Positions 40,957 to 53,632 of a stretch of DNA of 64,000 bases are shown here, piece after piece. The stretch comes from JADJRH01 sp046351455. Its GTDB lineage: Bacteria; Myxococcota_A; Polyangia; Polyangiales; Polyangiaceae. The first letter of the stretch is position 1, and each line of letters opens with the position of its first letter. The translations under genes were made by a program, and so were the position numbers. Location of the stretch: contig JAXLYM010000004.1 of the NCBI GenBank assembly GCA_046351455.1, forward strand, positions 186,001 through 250,000, written 5' to 3'. Below the pieces are notes generated by a model. That model ran no database searches, was not told the origin of the DNA, and saw only the letters and a program-made list of their open reading frames with translations.

Positions 40957-41418
40957 TCAGTTCGTCTCGGCCGGCCAGAGGCGCCGGAAGCTCACGCCGA
41001 CGATGGTGCGATCGTCGCGCTCCACCAGCGCCCCGAACTTGCACTTCTCCACGAGCGTGCCCTCGTCCGTGCCGCTGTCGTTCCGGTAGCGGACGCGCTG
41101 CCCCTCCATGAGCTGACCGAACACCGCCGCATCGGCCGCGACGTCCGCGAACCCGGCAGGCGTGGGGTCTTCGCTCTTGCGAACGTCGGCGCGGCTCGCG
41201 CGGCGGACCACGCCCTCGCTCGTCCACACCGCGATCTCGTCGTCCCGCCGGAACAGCACGATGCCCGAGTGCTCGAAGCCTCCGCCCGCGTCGATGACCA
41301 CGAATTCGCCTGCGCCGCGCTCCGTGGAGGCGCGACCGCCCAGCTTGGCGCGGACCGCGTCCACCGTGGGCTTGCGGTTCGCGTCGAGGATCACCGGGAG
41401 GCCGAGCTTGCGCGTCAT
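40957..41418 (-). CDS. Conserved-looking protein of unknown function, SH3/Tudor-like C-terminus
   Basis: 153 aa from ATG 41418, which shares one base with the stop of the upstream lipoprotein gene (TGATG). I do not recognise the family. The middle has a repeating strand pattern (VVIDAGGGFEHSGIVLF, EIAVWTSEGVVRRASRADVRK) and the end (VRYRNDSGTDEGTLVEKCKF, ALVERDDRTIVGVSFRRLW) suggests a small beta barrel of SH3 or Tudor type. No signal peptide. It is in a run with cNMP and kinase genes. Confidence 0.65.
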   Translation of the reverse strand: MTRKLGLPVILDANRKPTVDAVRAKLGGRASTERGAGEFVVIDAGGGFEHSGIVLFRRDDEIAVWTSEGVVRRASRADVRKSEDPTPAGFADVAADAAVFGQLMEGQRVRYRNDSGTDEGTLVEKCKFGALVERDDRTIVGVSFRRLWPAETN

Positions 41419-42110
41419 CACTGCCCACTTGCCGCACAGAAGAGCGGCACGCAACAGCCGTACATGTTCGAGCAGTGCTCGAAGGCCGCGTCCTCGGAGC
41501 AGGTGCCGAGCAGGCCGCCGTTCGCGAAGCAGCTGCACGTCCAGGGCTGGCCCTCCGCGAGCTTCTGGCACGTCTGCACGAACTCCGCCGTGGCGCACGA
41601 GGTCTTGCGCGAGCAGTTGTTCACGCCGTCGCCGACGCCGACGCCCGCGCTGCAGATGCACGACGTGTCGATCATGTCGCCCTTCACGCACGAGTTGAAG
41701 GCCTTCTCCTGCGGCTGGCACACGTCCGGCGGGAGCACCTGCGTCATCGTGCAGACGAACTGATCCTGGTTCGCCTCCCAGCACGCGAGCAGCGCGTCGG
41801 CCTCGTCCACGCAGTCGGCCTTCGCGTTGAGGTGGTTTTTGCAGTCGTTCTCGCAGTCCTGCAGGATGTTGCAGTTGATGCTCGCGAGGTGATCGCAGAA
41901 GAGCTTGCAGCTGTTGTCGGTCGTGGTGGTGGTCGTCGTCGTGGCGCCGCCCGCCCCGCCGGTCCCGCCCGCGGACGTGGTGGTGGCCGCGCCGCCTCCG
42001 CCCGTCGACGAGCTCGCGCTGCCGCCGCCGCACCCCGAGACGAGGGCGAGCGCCGTGACGAGCGTGAACGATGACGCAATCAGCGATGGAAAGAGCGTGC
42101 GGGACATCAT
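41418..42110 (-). CDS. Cys-rich lipoprotein with Gly/Thr linker
   Basis: 230 aa. Lipoprotein signal with lipobox around ALVSGC, then a Gly/Ser/Thr linker including eight Thr in a row, then a ~170-residue domain with about 20 Cys (CKLFCDHL...CNILQDCENDCKNHL, CWEANQD, CICSAG, CATAEFVQTCQKL, CSCFANGG, CCVPLFC). The spacing suggests a disulfide-stabilised helical fold outside the inner membrane. Start is 42110 or the next codon. It is the first gene of the minus-strand signalling run and divergent from the kinase gene at 42212. Confidence 0.75.
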   Translation of the reverse strand: MMSRTLFPSLIASSFTLVTALALVSGCGGGSASSSTGGGGAATTTSAGGTGGAGGATTTTTTTTDNSCKLFCDHLASINCNILQDCENDCKNHLNAKADCVDEADALLACWEANQDQFVCTMTQVLPPDVCQPQEKAFNSCVKGDMIDTSCICSAGVGVGDGVNNCSRKTSCATAEFVQTCQKLAEGQPWTCSCFANGGLLGTCSEDAAFEHCSNMYGCCVPLFCAASGQ

Positions 42111-42211
42111 GACCCGAGCGAGCCTATCGGATCGTGCCGCGCGTTACCACGACGCGGAGGATCGCCCCGGCCATCAGGCGTGGTAGCATCGGCCCCGGTC
42201 CGTCACGTCTC

Positions 42212-44110
42212 ATGCGCGAACCCGCCCAGGGCCAGATCATCGCCGGGAAATACCGGATCGAGTCCCTCATCGGCCACGGTGGGATGGGATCGGTCTGGCG
42301 CGCCCGGCATGAGTCGCTCGACATGCCCGTCGCCATCAAGTTCATGGGCGCGCATACGGCGGGTGACGTGGAGGCCCGGCAGCGCTTCGAGCGAGAGGCG
42401 CGCGCCCTGGCCTCGCTGCGGACGCCGAACATCGTGCAGGTGCTCGATCACGGCATCGACGACGGCGCGCCGTACATCGTGATGGAGATGCTCGAAGGGG
42501 AGGATCTGTCCGCGCGCATGGCGTCGCGGCGGCGCCTCCCGCTGAACGAGGTGAGCCGCATCCTCTCGCAGACGGCCCGCGCCCTGCGCCGCGCGCACGA
42601 GGCCGGGATCACGCACCGCGACCTCAAGCCGAGCAACGTGTTCCTCGCGCAGGTGGACGGCGAGGAGGTCGTGAAGGTCCTCGATTTCGGCGTCGCGAAG
42701 CTCGCGGCGGTCGGCGCGCTGGGCGATCAGCTGACGAAGATCGGCACGCTCCTCGGCTCCCCCGGCTACATGAGCCCCGAGCAGGCGCGCGGCAAAGACG
42801 TCGATTTCCGCAGCGATCTGTGGGCCCTCGCGGTGATCGTGTTCCGCGCCGTCACGGGCGTGAAGCCGTTCGCCGGCGACTCGATCGCGGAGCTCGTGAT
42901 CAAGCTCTGCATCGATCCGCGCCCGGTCGCGACGCGCATCGCCGCGGATCTGCCGCCCGAGGTGGATCGCTTCTTCGAGAAGGCCTTCGCGGCGGAGCCT
43001 CAGGATCGCTTCCAGAGCGCGGTGGAGATGGCGGCCGCGTTCGCGCAGATGGTGGGCGCCCCCGGCCTGGAGCTGTCGCGCCTCGGACCGAGCCCGATCT
43101 CCGCGTCGATGCGCGCGAACCCCACCGGCGCGAGCCCCGTGAGCACGTGGACCGGCTCGTTCTCCGGCAGCGGCGCGGCCCCTTCTCCGTCGTCCGGCGT
43201 CGCCGCGGCGCCCGTGGGGCCGATGCAGACGGCGCTCGGCTTCCCCTTGCCCGCGGCGGTGGCGGCGCCCCCGGGATCCGCGCCGACGCCGCGCCCGTCG
43301 CGTCCATCGTCCCCGCCCGAGCCTGCGCAGACGATGTTGCTGACGCCGTCGCCGGTGAGAGAGCCCACGCCCACGCCCGCGTCGTTCGGAGGTTTTGCGC
43401 CGGCCCTCGCGGAGACGAGCAGCGTCGCGCCCGCGGCGGGATCGTCCGCGCCCCTGCCCGAAGGCGCGCTGCGGCCGCCGCCTGCGTTCGTTCCGCCTTC
43501 GCCGCCGAGCGGATCGATGATGAGCCCCACGGTGAGCAGCACGCCGTTTCAGCGCGGCCCCGACGCGCCGGACGCGCCGACGCCCACCGGGATGCGCCTC
43601 CACCCGCCGGGCCCGTCCGTCGTGACGCCGCCTCCGCCCGCATCGCCGAGCGCGTCGCCCAAGGTCGACGTGAAGATGCTCCTCTTCGCGGCCGCCGGCG
43701 CAGCGGTGCTCGCGATCTTCTTCGCGCTCGCGATCTCGGGCCTCCGCCGCCGCCACACGCGGACGACCGCCGAAGACGATCGCGACGATCTCCCGACCCC
43801 GACGACGATGGTGGCGCCCGCGATCGAGCCGCCCGCGACCCCGGCGACGACCACGACCAACGAGACCACCGCGAGCGCGACGACGGAGCCCGCGACGACG
43901 ACGGCCCCATCCACGGAAGAGCCGGCGCCCACCGCCGATCCGACCGCGGCGGACCCGACGACCGCGCCGACCACGAAGGCGACGAGCGCGCGCCCGTGGA
44001 CCGCGCCGACCACGAAACCCACAAGCACCGGCACGAAGACGGCCCCTGCCCCGTCGACGTCGGGCAGCGCCAAGAAGAAGCCGAAACCGAAGCCGAACTT
44101 CGGCTACTGA
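42212..44110 (+). CDS. Membrane-bound Ser/Thr protein kinase (Hanks type)
   Basis: 632 aa from ATG 42212; a 26-codon upstream extension looks random. The kinase domain (about 12-275) has GHGGMGSVW, K43, THRDLKPSN (D137), VLDFGVAK, GYMSPEQARG. A Pro/Ala/Ser-rich segment of over 200 residues leads to one membrane helix near residue 490 (MLLFAAAGAAVLAIFFALAI), and the outside part is nearly all Thr/Pro/Ala with a basic end (KKKPKPKPNFGY). The external region has no recognisable sensor domain and may interact with cell wall polymer. Confidence 0.92.
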   Translation: MREPAQGQIIAGKYRIESLIGHGGMGSVWRARHESLDMPVAIKFMGAHTAGDVEARQRFEREARALASLRTPNIVQVLDHGIDDGAPYIVMEMLEGEDLSARMASRRRLPLNEVSRILSQTARALRRAHEAGITHRDLKPSNVFLAQVDGEEVVKVLDFGVAKLAAVGALGDQLTKIGTLLGSPGYMSPEQARGKDVDFRSDLWALAVIVFRAVTGVKPFAGDSIAELVIKLCIDPRPVATRIAADLPPEVDRFFEKAFAAEPQDRFQSAVEMAAAFAQMVGAPGLELSRLGPSPISASMRANPTGASPVSTWTGSFSGSGAAPSPSSGVAAAPVGPMQTALGFPLPAAVAAPPGSAPTPRPSRPSSPPEPAQTMLLTPSPVREPTPTPASFGGFAPALAETSSVAPAAGSSAPLPEGALRPPPAFVPPSPPSGSMMSPTVSSTPFQRGPDAPDAPTPTGMRLHPPGPSVVTPPPPASPSASPKVDVKMLLFAAAGAAVLAIFFALAISGLRRRHTRTTAEDDRDDLPTPTTMVAPAIEPPATPATTTTNETTASATTEPATTTAPSTEEPAPTADPTAADPTTAPTTKATSARPWTAPTTKPTSTGTKTAPAPSTSGSAKKKPKPKPNFGY

Positions 44111-44145
44111 CCGAGCCCGCGCGGAGCGGCGGATCCAGCCTCGCC

Positions 44146-44174
44146 TTGACATGTCGCGGCGATCGCGCTACCTG
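44146..44174 (+). promoter_or_regulatory. Sigma70-type promoter for rpsB-tsf
   Basis: Consensus TTGACA (44146-44151), 17-nt spacer, TACCTG (44169-44174). It lies about 35 nt after the kinase gene and leaves a leader of roughly 265 nt before rpsB. Confidence 0.6.
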
Positions 44175-44446
44175 CGTCGCCCCTTTTGCCGAGGGCTGAT
44201 CGGTTCCTCACGGAAATCCGGCCGGCGCAGAGCGAAGGGGCGCGGCTCGGCCCACGCGACGCCGCGAAAATCCACACGCCGCTCCAAGAGGCTCTTCCGG
44301 CCTCACCCCGCGGCGGCGCGCGAAAACCGGGAATCCCTCTCGGACGCGCGGCGCGGCGGACCTTCCGCGACCTCGGTGCTCCTCTCGCAAAACGAAGGAG
44401 TTGGTCGCGCGGAGCGGCGGAGGCATCAACCGAAAGGAATCGATCA
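44175..44446 (+). other. Long 5' leader of rpsB
   Basis: About 270 nt without a credible gene between the promoter and the rpsB ATG. S2 leaders often bind S2 to control synthesis; this region has GC-rich pairing potential but I could not match it to a known leader motif by eye. The ribosome site is AAAGGA near 44433. Confidence 0.5.
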
Positions 44447-45271
<825 letters not shown>

Positions 45272-45283
45272 CGTCTACTCACG

Positions 45284-45345
45284 ATGGGGCCGCGAGCGGC
45301 CCCATACCCCGGCGTACCCTTGGTACGCCTGACCGCTTCGCGGTC
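45284..45345 (+). promoter_or_regulatory. Three consecutive perfect hairpins between rpsB and tsf
   Basis: ATGGGGCCGC-GA-GCGGCCCCAT (45284-45305), GGCGTACC-CTT-GGTACGCC (45311-45329) and GACCGC-TTC-GCGGTC (45331-45345) follow each other within 62 nt, starting 13 nt after the rpsB stop. No U-tract follows any of them. They may set the rpsB:tsf mRNA ratio by processing or partial termination. Confidence 0.6.
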
Positions 45346-45526
45346 CAGCGGTGCGTATACAAGGCACCTTGGATCGCGGCGGTCGTGACGATCGGGGCCG
45401 CGCGTTCGTCGTGACGCGCGAACGAGAGTCGTCAATCAGCAGATAGGCAATGAGCCGGCGCCGCGCGCGATCTGCGGGCAAACAGCCTGATGTCCGCGGC
45501 GCCTCTGCTCTCAGGATTTGATAACC

Positions 45527-45545
45527 GCCCTTGAAGAGGGCTTTT
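45527..45545 (+). terminator. Attenuator-like hairpin with U-tract just before tsf
   Basis: GCCCT-TGAAG-AGGGC followed directly by TTTT, ending 13 nt before the tsf ATG (45559) and abutting its ribosome site CAGGAGAA. It is short but has the intrinsic-terminator form and could also mask or expose the ribosome site. Confidence 0.45.
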
Positions 45546-45558
45546 CAGGAGAACCGTC

Positions 45559-46521
45559 ATGTCTGTTACCCCCCAGGCCATCAAAGAGCTTCGTGAGCGC
45601 ACCCAGGCCGGGATGAGCGACTGCAAGAACGCGCTCGTCGAGGCGAGCGGCGACATGGAGAAGGCGGTCGAGATCATCCTCAAGAAGGGTCTCGCGAAGA
45701 GCGCCAAGCGCGCCGGCGCCGTCGCTGCCGAGGGCGAGGTCCGCGCGGCCGTCGTCGAGTCGAAGCACGCCGCCAACATCGTCGAGGTCAACATCCAGAC
45801 CGACTTCGCGGCCCGCAACGATCAGTTCAAGGCCTTCGTGGGCGACGTCCTCGGCGCGCTGCACGCGGCCCCCTCCGGCGCGGACGCGCACACGATCGCG
45901 ATCTCCGGCAAGACGATCGGCGAGCTCGCGACCGAGCTGACGGCGAAGATCGGCGAGAAGATCCACGTCCGTCGCTGGAGCCGCGTGGAGATCCCGGCCG
46001 GCAAGCACGGCGTCGCGCACGCGTACGTGCACCTCGGCGGCAAGATCGGCGTCGTCCTCACGATCGAGACCGGCACGGCCGACGCGGCGAAGTCCGCGCA
46101 GGTCGCGGAGCTCGCGGACGACATCGCGATGCACATCGCGGCCACCGGCCCGGTGTCGCTCCGTCGCGACGAGATCTCGGAGGAGCGGAAGGCCACGCAG
46201 AAGGACATCTTCGAGGCGCAGCTCAAGGAGGATCCGAAGCAGAAGGATCACCCGGAGCGCTGGGGCAAGATCATCGAGGGCAAGTTCAACAAGTGGTACT
46301 CCGAGTCCGTGCTCCTGGAGCAGGAGTCGGTGGTCACGAAGACGAACGACAAGGGCGAGCCTCTCCCGGCGGAGAAGATCTCGGTCCTCCTCGAGAAGGC
46401 CGGCAAGGCCCTCGGCACGAGCGTGACGGTCGGCGCCTTCATCCGCTTCGAGCGCGGCGAGGGCATCGACAAGGCGCAGGGCGACTTCGCGGCCGAGGTC
46501 GCGAAGATGGCCGGCGGCTGA
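45559..46521 (+). CDS. tsf: Translation elongation factor Ts
   Basis: 320 aa. N-terminal UBA-like domain (AIKELRERTQAGMSDCKNAL, VEIILKKGLAKSAKRAG), then the signature NIQTDFAARNDQF that contacts EF-Tu, and paired core domains (KIGVVLTIETG, DIAMHIAATGPVSLRRDEI). It regenerates EF-Tu-GTP. A strong AGGAG site precedes the ATG. Cotranscribed with rpsB, separated by an unusually structured 287-nt spacer. Confidence 0.97.
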   Translation: MSVTPQAIKELRERTQAGMSDCKNALVEASGDMEKAVEIILKKGLAKSAKRAGAVAAEGEVRAAVVESKHAANIVEVNIQTDFAARNDQFKAFVGDVLGALHAAPSGADAHTIAISGKTIGELATELTAKIGEKIHVRRWSRVEIPAGKHGVAHAYVHLGGKIGVVLTIETGTADAAKSAQVAELADDIAMHIAATGPVSLRRDEISEERKATQKDIFEAQLKEDPKQKDHPERWGKIIEGKFNKWYSESVLLEQESVVTKTNDKGEPLPAEKISVLLEKAGKALGTSVTVGAFIRFERGEGIDKAQGDFAAEVAKMAGG

Positions 46522-46568
46522 TCGCGAAAGCAGGCAGTCTCAAAAACCCGAAACTGCCAGTCTGACCA

Positions 46569-46610
46569 AGGCCCCTGTTCTCGCGAGAGACCGGGGGCCT
46601 CGTCTTTTTG
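46569..46610 (+). terminator. Rho-independent terminator of tsf
   Basis: AGGCCCC and GGGGCCT arms around a loop that itself pairs (TCTCGCGAGA), then CGTCTTTTTG. It lies 47 nt after the tsf stop; the opposing lon gene ends just beyond. Confidence 0.82.
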
Positions 46611-46703
46611 TGCTTTTTTGTCCGCTCGGAGCCACAGCACAGCAAAAGCCGCGTCCCCGGCGCGCGCCTCGCATCCTCTTCGTGGCAACCCCCGGAGCTG
46701 GCT

Positions 46704-49199
<2,496 letters not shown>

Positions 49200-49301
49200 C
49201 GGTGCGGCCGTGCCCGTGGTGCGTCCGTGAAGGACGGGAGGTGGGGAGTGCGAGGGGAACGAACCGGGGCGATCCTCCGGAGTTGGGACGGGAGGTCGAC
49301 C

Positions 49302-50558
<1,257 letters not shown>

Positions 50559-50714
50559 GTGCCTCGTGCCCTTCGAGAGCAGCAGCGCCCGCGACGGAGA
50601 GCGACGTCCGGAGAGGCCGGACGCGCCCCGATCGTCATGGAAAAACGGGCGGATCTTAGTCGTCTGAGCCCCGCGCCGCAAGGCGGCCAGCCCGGCGACG
50701 CGGAGGGATTCGTC

Positions 50715-51407
50715 TCAGTCCTTCTCTTTCGGCTTCGGCGCGCCGTGCTTCACGAGCACGTCGTCGATCAGGCCGTACTCCTTGGCCTGGCCGGCGGAGA
50801 GGTAAAAGTCGCGCTCGACGTCCTTCGCCAGCTCTTCCCGCGAGCGGCCGGTGTGCTCCACCAGGATGTCGATGAGCGTCTCCTTCATCTTCTTGATCTC
50901 GCGCGCCTGGATCTCGATGTCGGTCGCCTGACCGCGCGCGCCGCCGAGCGGCTGGTGGATCATCATGCGCGAGTGCGGCAGGGCGAACCGCTTGCCCTTG
51001 TTGCCGGCCGTGAGCAGCACCGCGCCCATCGAAGCGGCCTGCCCGAGGCACATCGTCGACACGGGGCAGCGGACGTACTGCATGGTGTCGTAGATCGCGA
51101 GCCCGCTCGTCACGACGCCGCCGGGGCTGTTCACGTAGATCTGGATGTCCTTGTCCGGATCCTCGCTGTAGAGGAACAGCATCTGGGCGATGACCGCGTT
51201 CGCGACGTAATCGTCGATCTCGGTCCCGAGGAACACGATCCGGTCCTTGAGGAGCCGGCTGAAGATGTTCCACTCGCGCTCGCCCCGGTGGGTCACCTCG
51301 GTGACGCTGGGGATGATGTAAGCCTTCTCGCGCTCGGCGGAGAGACGCTCTCCTTCGCGCTCCAGGAAGTGCATCGCTTGCGTGCGGGATTCGATATGGC
51401 GCGGCAT
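50715..51407 (-). CDS. clpP: ATP-dependent Clp protease proteolytic subunit ClpP
   Basis: 230 aa serine peptidase. S126 in GQAASMGA and H151 in MMIHQPLGGARGQ form the catalytic pair; the IYVNSPGGVVTSGLAIYDTM strand is standard. The N-terminal ~28 residues before YIIPSVTEV are longer than the usual propeptide, so ATG codons at residue 12 or a later start remain possible. It forms the barrel used by ClpX. Order tig-clpP-clpX-lon is widely conserved. Confidence 0.95.
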   Translation of the reverse strand: MPRHIESRTQAMHFLEREGERLSAEREKAYIIPSVTEVTHRGEREWNIFSRLLKDRIVFLGTEIDDYVANAVIAQMLFLYSEDPDKDIQIYVNSPGGVVTSGLAIYDTMQYVRCPVSTMCLGQAASMGAVLLTAGNKGKRFALPHSRMMIHQPLGGARGQATDIEIQAREIKKMKETLIDILVEHTGRSREELAKDVERDFYLSAGQAKEYGLIDDVLVKHGAPKPKEKD

Positions 51408-51569
51408 GACTTCGCTACTACTCCAACCATGCCATTTCGCAAGTGAGCGGCGCCGATCGTGATCGTTCTCGACGATTGTTCACGAGGACGAGGACGCGCA
51501 ACGAGGCGAACGCTGACGCACGCCGCGCGCGGCGCAGAGCCTCGGCGAGAGAGGGAGTCGAAGGAGGGG

Positions 51570-51601
51570 GCGACGCCTTTTGCGGTTGCAAACGGCGTCG
51601 C
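51570..51601 (-). terminator. Stem-loop between tig and clpP
   Basis: GCGACGCC and GGCGTCGC (8 bp) enclose TTTGC/GCAAA (5 bp) with a one-base mismatch. It lies 70-100 nt past the tig stop on the minus strand. No U-tract; partial termination or an RNA processing site would separate tig from clpP-clpX levels. Confidence 0.45.
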
Positions 51602-51671
51602 TTTGGTGGTCGCGATCCGGAAGAGAGATCCGCGCGAGGAGGTCGCGCGACGTCGCTCCACGTGAGTCGGA

Positions 51672-52937
51672 TCAGGCGGCGTCGATCTTCGCGGCCGCCT
51701 CGATCACGTCGAGGATCTTGTCCTCAAGGATCATGCCGCGGAGCATCTCCTGCTTCTTCGGATCGCGGTACTCGGCCTTCACCTTGTTGACGTTCTTGCC
51801 GGTCTGCTCCGCGAGCTCGGAGTAGCCCTTCTCGATGTCGGCGTCGGTGAGCATGATCGCCTTCGCCTTCGCGATCTCCGCCATGAGGAGGCCCGCGCGG
51901 ACCTTCATCTCGGCGTCGGCGCGGACACGCGCGCGCAGCTCGGCGTTCGGATCGACCCGCTGGCCCTGACGGCGCGCGGCCTGGATCAGCTCACGCTCGG
52001 TGAGCTGCGCCTGCTGCTCGACGAGCGAGGGCGGGACCGGGATCGGGTTCTTCTTGCAGAGCTCGATCACGAGCTGCTCGGCGACGGAGTCGCTGGCCTT
52101 CTGCACCAGCTCCTTCTCGATCTTCGCCTTGAGCTTGTCGCGGAGCGCCGCGAGGTTCTCGGCGTCGCAGTCCTTCGCGAACTCGTCGTCGACCTCGGGG
52201 AAGACGCGGACGCGATCCGCCTTCAGCGTGAGGTGGAAGACGCCCTTCTTGCCGCGGAGCTCGGCGTTCTGGTGGCGCTCGGAGAACTCCACCTCGACGT
52301 CCTTGTGGTCGCCCTCGTTCATCCCGACGAGCGCGTCCTCGATCTCCTTCATGACCTCGCCGGAGCCGACCTCGGTCTCGATCTCCTGGTTCTCGGGGCC
52401 CATCGTCGCGCCGTCGACCACGAGGTGGAACGTGACGGTCGCGATGTCGCCCTTCTGCGCGGGGCGCGCCGGATCCGGCGACTGCAGCGTGGAGTGCTCG
52501 CGGCGCAGGCGCTGGATCTCCGCGTCGATCATGTCGTCGGACGCGGCGACGCTCGGGCGCTTGGCCTCCAGGCCCTCCCACGCGACGCTCTCGATGTCCG
52601 GGCGGACCTCGAAGCGGGCCTTGTACTGGAAGGCGCTCGTGGGGACGAGCTCGGCCGGCGCGATCGACGGCTGCGACAGGGGCTGCACGTTGTGATCGCT
52701 CAGCGCCTGGTTCAGCGTGGTGTCGACGAGCCGCTGCGCGACGTCGGCGTTGACGCGCCCGCCGAACAAGTGGGCGAGCACGTGCCGCGGGGCCTTCCCC
52801 GGGCGGAAACCTTTGATGTGGGCCGTCTTGGAGAGGGCGGCGAACGCCTTGTCGACCTCGGATCGCACGCGATCCGCGGGGACCTCGATCTGGAGCTCCA
52901 AGAGGACGGGGGAAAGCTTCTCGACGGTGACTTGCAT
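51672..52937 (-). CDS. tig: Trigger factor
   Basis: 421 aa ribosome-bound chaperone. The N-terminal domain has the ribosome-docking signature (IKGFRPGKAPRHVL). A PPIase FKBP-like domain follows (KGDIATVTFHLVVDG, EVEFSERH), and the long helical C-terminal arms bind nascent chains (LTERELIQAARRQGQ). The ATG has no ribosome site and a promoter-like sequence ends only about 8 nt upstream, so the mRNA may be nearly leaderless. It precedes clpP by 264 nt. Confidence 0.95.
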   Translation of the reverse strand: MQVTVEKLSPVLLELQIEVPADRVRSEVDKAFAALSKTAHIKGFRPGKAPRHVLAHLFGGRVNADVAQRLVDTTLNQALSDHNVQPLSQPSIAPAELVPTSAFQYKARFEVRPDIESVAWEGLEAKRPSVAASDDMIDAEIQRLRREHSTLQSPDPARPAQKGDIATVTFHLVVDGATMGPENQEIETEVGSGEVMKEIEDALVGMNEGDHKDVEVEFSERHQNAELRGKKGVFHLTLKADRVRVFPEVDDEFAKDCDAENLAALRDKLKAKIEKELVQKASDSVAEQLVIELCKKNPIPVPPSLVEQQAQLTERELIQAARRQGQRVDPNAELRARVRADAEMKVRAGLLMAEIAKAKAIMLTDADIEKGYSELAEQTGKNVNKVKAEYRDPKKQEMLRGMILEDKILDVIEAAAKIDAA

Positions 52938-52952
52938 GATGGTGGGATGCGC

Positions 52953-52981
52953 GGCTTATCGTCACGGCCCCGGAAGGTCAA
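52953..52981 (-). promoter_or_regulatory. Candidate promoter of tig
   Basis: Minus strand TTGACC (52981-52976), 17-nt spacer, TAAGCC (52958-52953). The expected start of transcription is within ~8 nt of the tig ATG. The -10 is poor, so confidence is limited. Confidence 0.4.
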
Positions 52982-53002
52982 GGAGCGCGGCGTCCCCATC
53001 GC

Positions 53003-53050
53003 GAAAACAAAAAAGTGCAGCCCGGCGGAGAGGCGTTTCCACCGGGCTGC
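53003..53050 (-). terminator. Rho-independent terminator of the 53-aa gene
   Basis: Minus strand: GCAGCCCGG (53050-53042), a 16-nt loop, CCGGGCTGC (53025-53017), then ACTTTTTTGTTTT. Nine perfect pairs and a strong U-tract, 66 nt past the small gene's stop and before tig. Confidence 0.82.
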
Positions 53051-53115
53051 GGGGTCCCCGGGAGGCGGGGAAAATCTCTTGGATCCGAGGGCGTCAGGCC
53101 CCGGAGGACGGGCGG

Positions 53116-53277
53116 CTAGTAGTCGTCGTCCTCGTCCTCGTCCGGGGCGAAGTCGAGGTCGGCGTCGAACGCGGGCTCCTCGACGATGTCTTCGATCGTC
53201 ATCCCGAGGCGCGTGGCGTCGCGCAGGTAATCGCGGTCGAACTCGGCGAAGGTCTGGAAACTCCTCGGCAGCGACAT
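53116..53277 (-). CDS. Small acidic protein, 53 aa
   Basis: Starts MSLPRSFQTFAEFDRDYLRD and ends with an acidic tail FAPDEDEDDDY. A perfect GGAGG lies 7 nt before the ATG and a strong terminator follows, so it is probably a real single-gene unit. A helical middle (DATRLGMTIEDIVEEPAFDA) precedes the acid-rich end; predicted charge is strongly negative. I recognise no family. It could bind a basic partner such as a DNA-binding or ribosomal protein. It lies between tig and parA, transcribed away from parA. Confidence 0.75.
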   Translation of the reverse strand: MSLPRSFQTFAEFDRDYLRDATRLGMTIEDIVEEPAFDADLDFAPDEDEDDDY

Positions 53278-53632
53278 GTGGTCCTCCAGAAAAAGCAGGC
53301 TCGGGTGTGCGAGCGAAAAAACCTATGGACGGCGGCGAATCGGGAGCGCGTGAACGGTGGCGAGGTGGCCGGACGGAACGGGACCGCACCAGAAGCCGCG
53401 GGCGAGCACGCGATCTCGCGCGGCGTCCTCGAGGGAGGCCGCGAGCGCACGCGCCAGGCGGTTCGGTCGTCTCTCGGGACCACGCGCGCACGTGGAGACC
53501 CGTTGTTGCCCCGATTGGCGTTGCCCACCAACACCTACATTCAGCGACATGTCGGGACATTAGTTACACACGGGCTGTGGGCCAAGAAATCACTTGCACT
53601 TTGTGAGCGGCGTCGGCATTGCCTGGCGCCCT
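53278..53632. promoter_or_regulatory. 355-nt divergent control region between the 53-aa gene and parA
   Basis: No gene seen. It holds GCTCG/CGAGC near 53308 and a perfect 10-bp palindrome CGACATGTCG (53545-53554) followed by GGACAT, about 80 nt before parA. This could be an operator. I found no parS-like 16-mer (TGTTnCACGTGnAACA form). Confidence 0.4.

Noticed and set aside
50559..50681. 41-codon N-terminal extension of ClpX
   Set aside because: Not family-like; the GTG at 50558 with a ribosome site gives the usual start just before the zinc finger.
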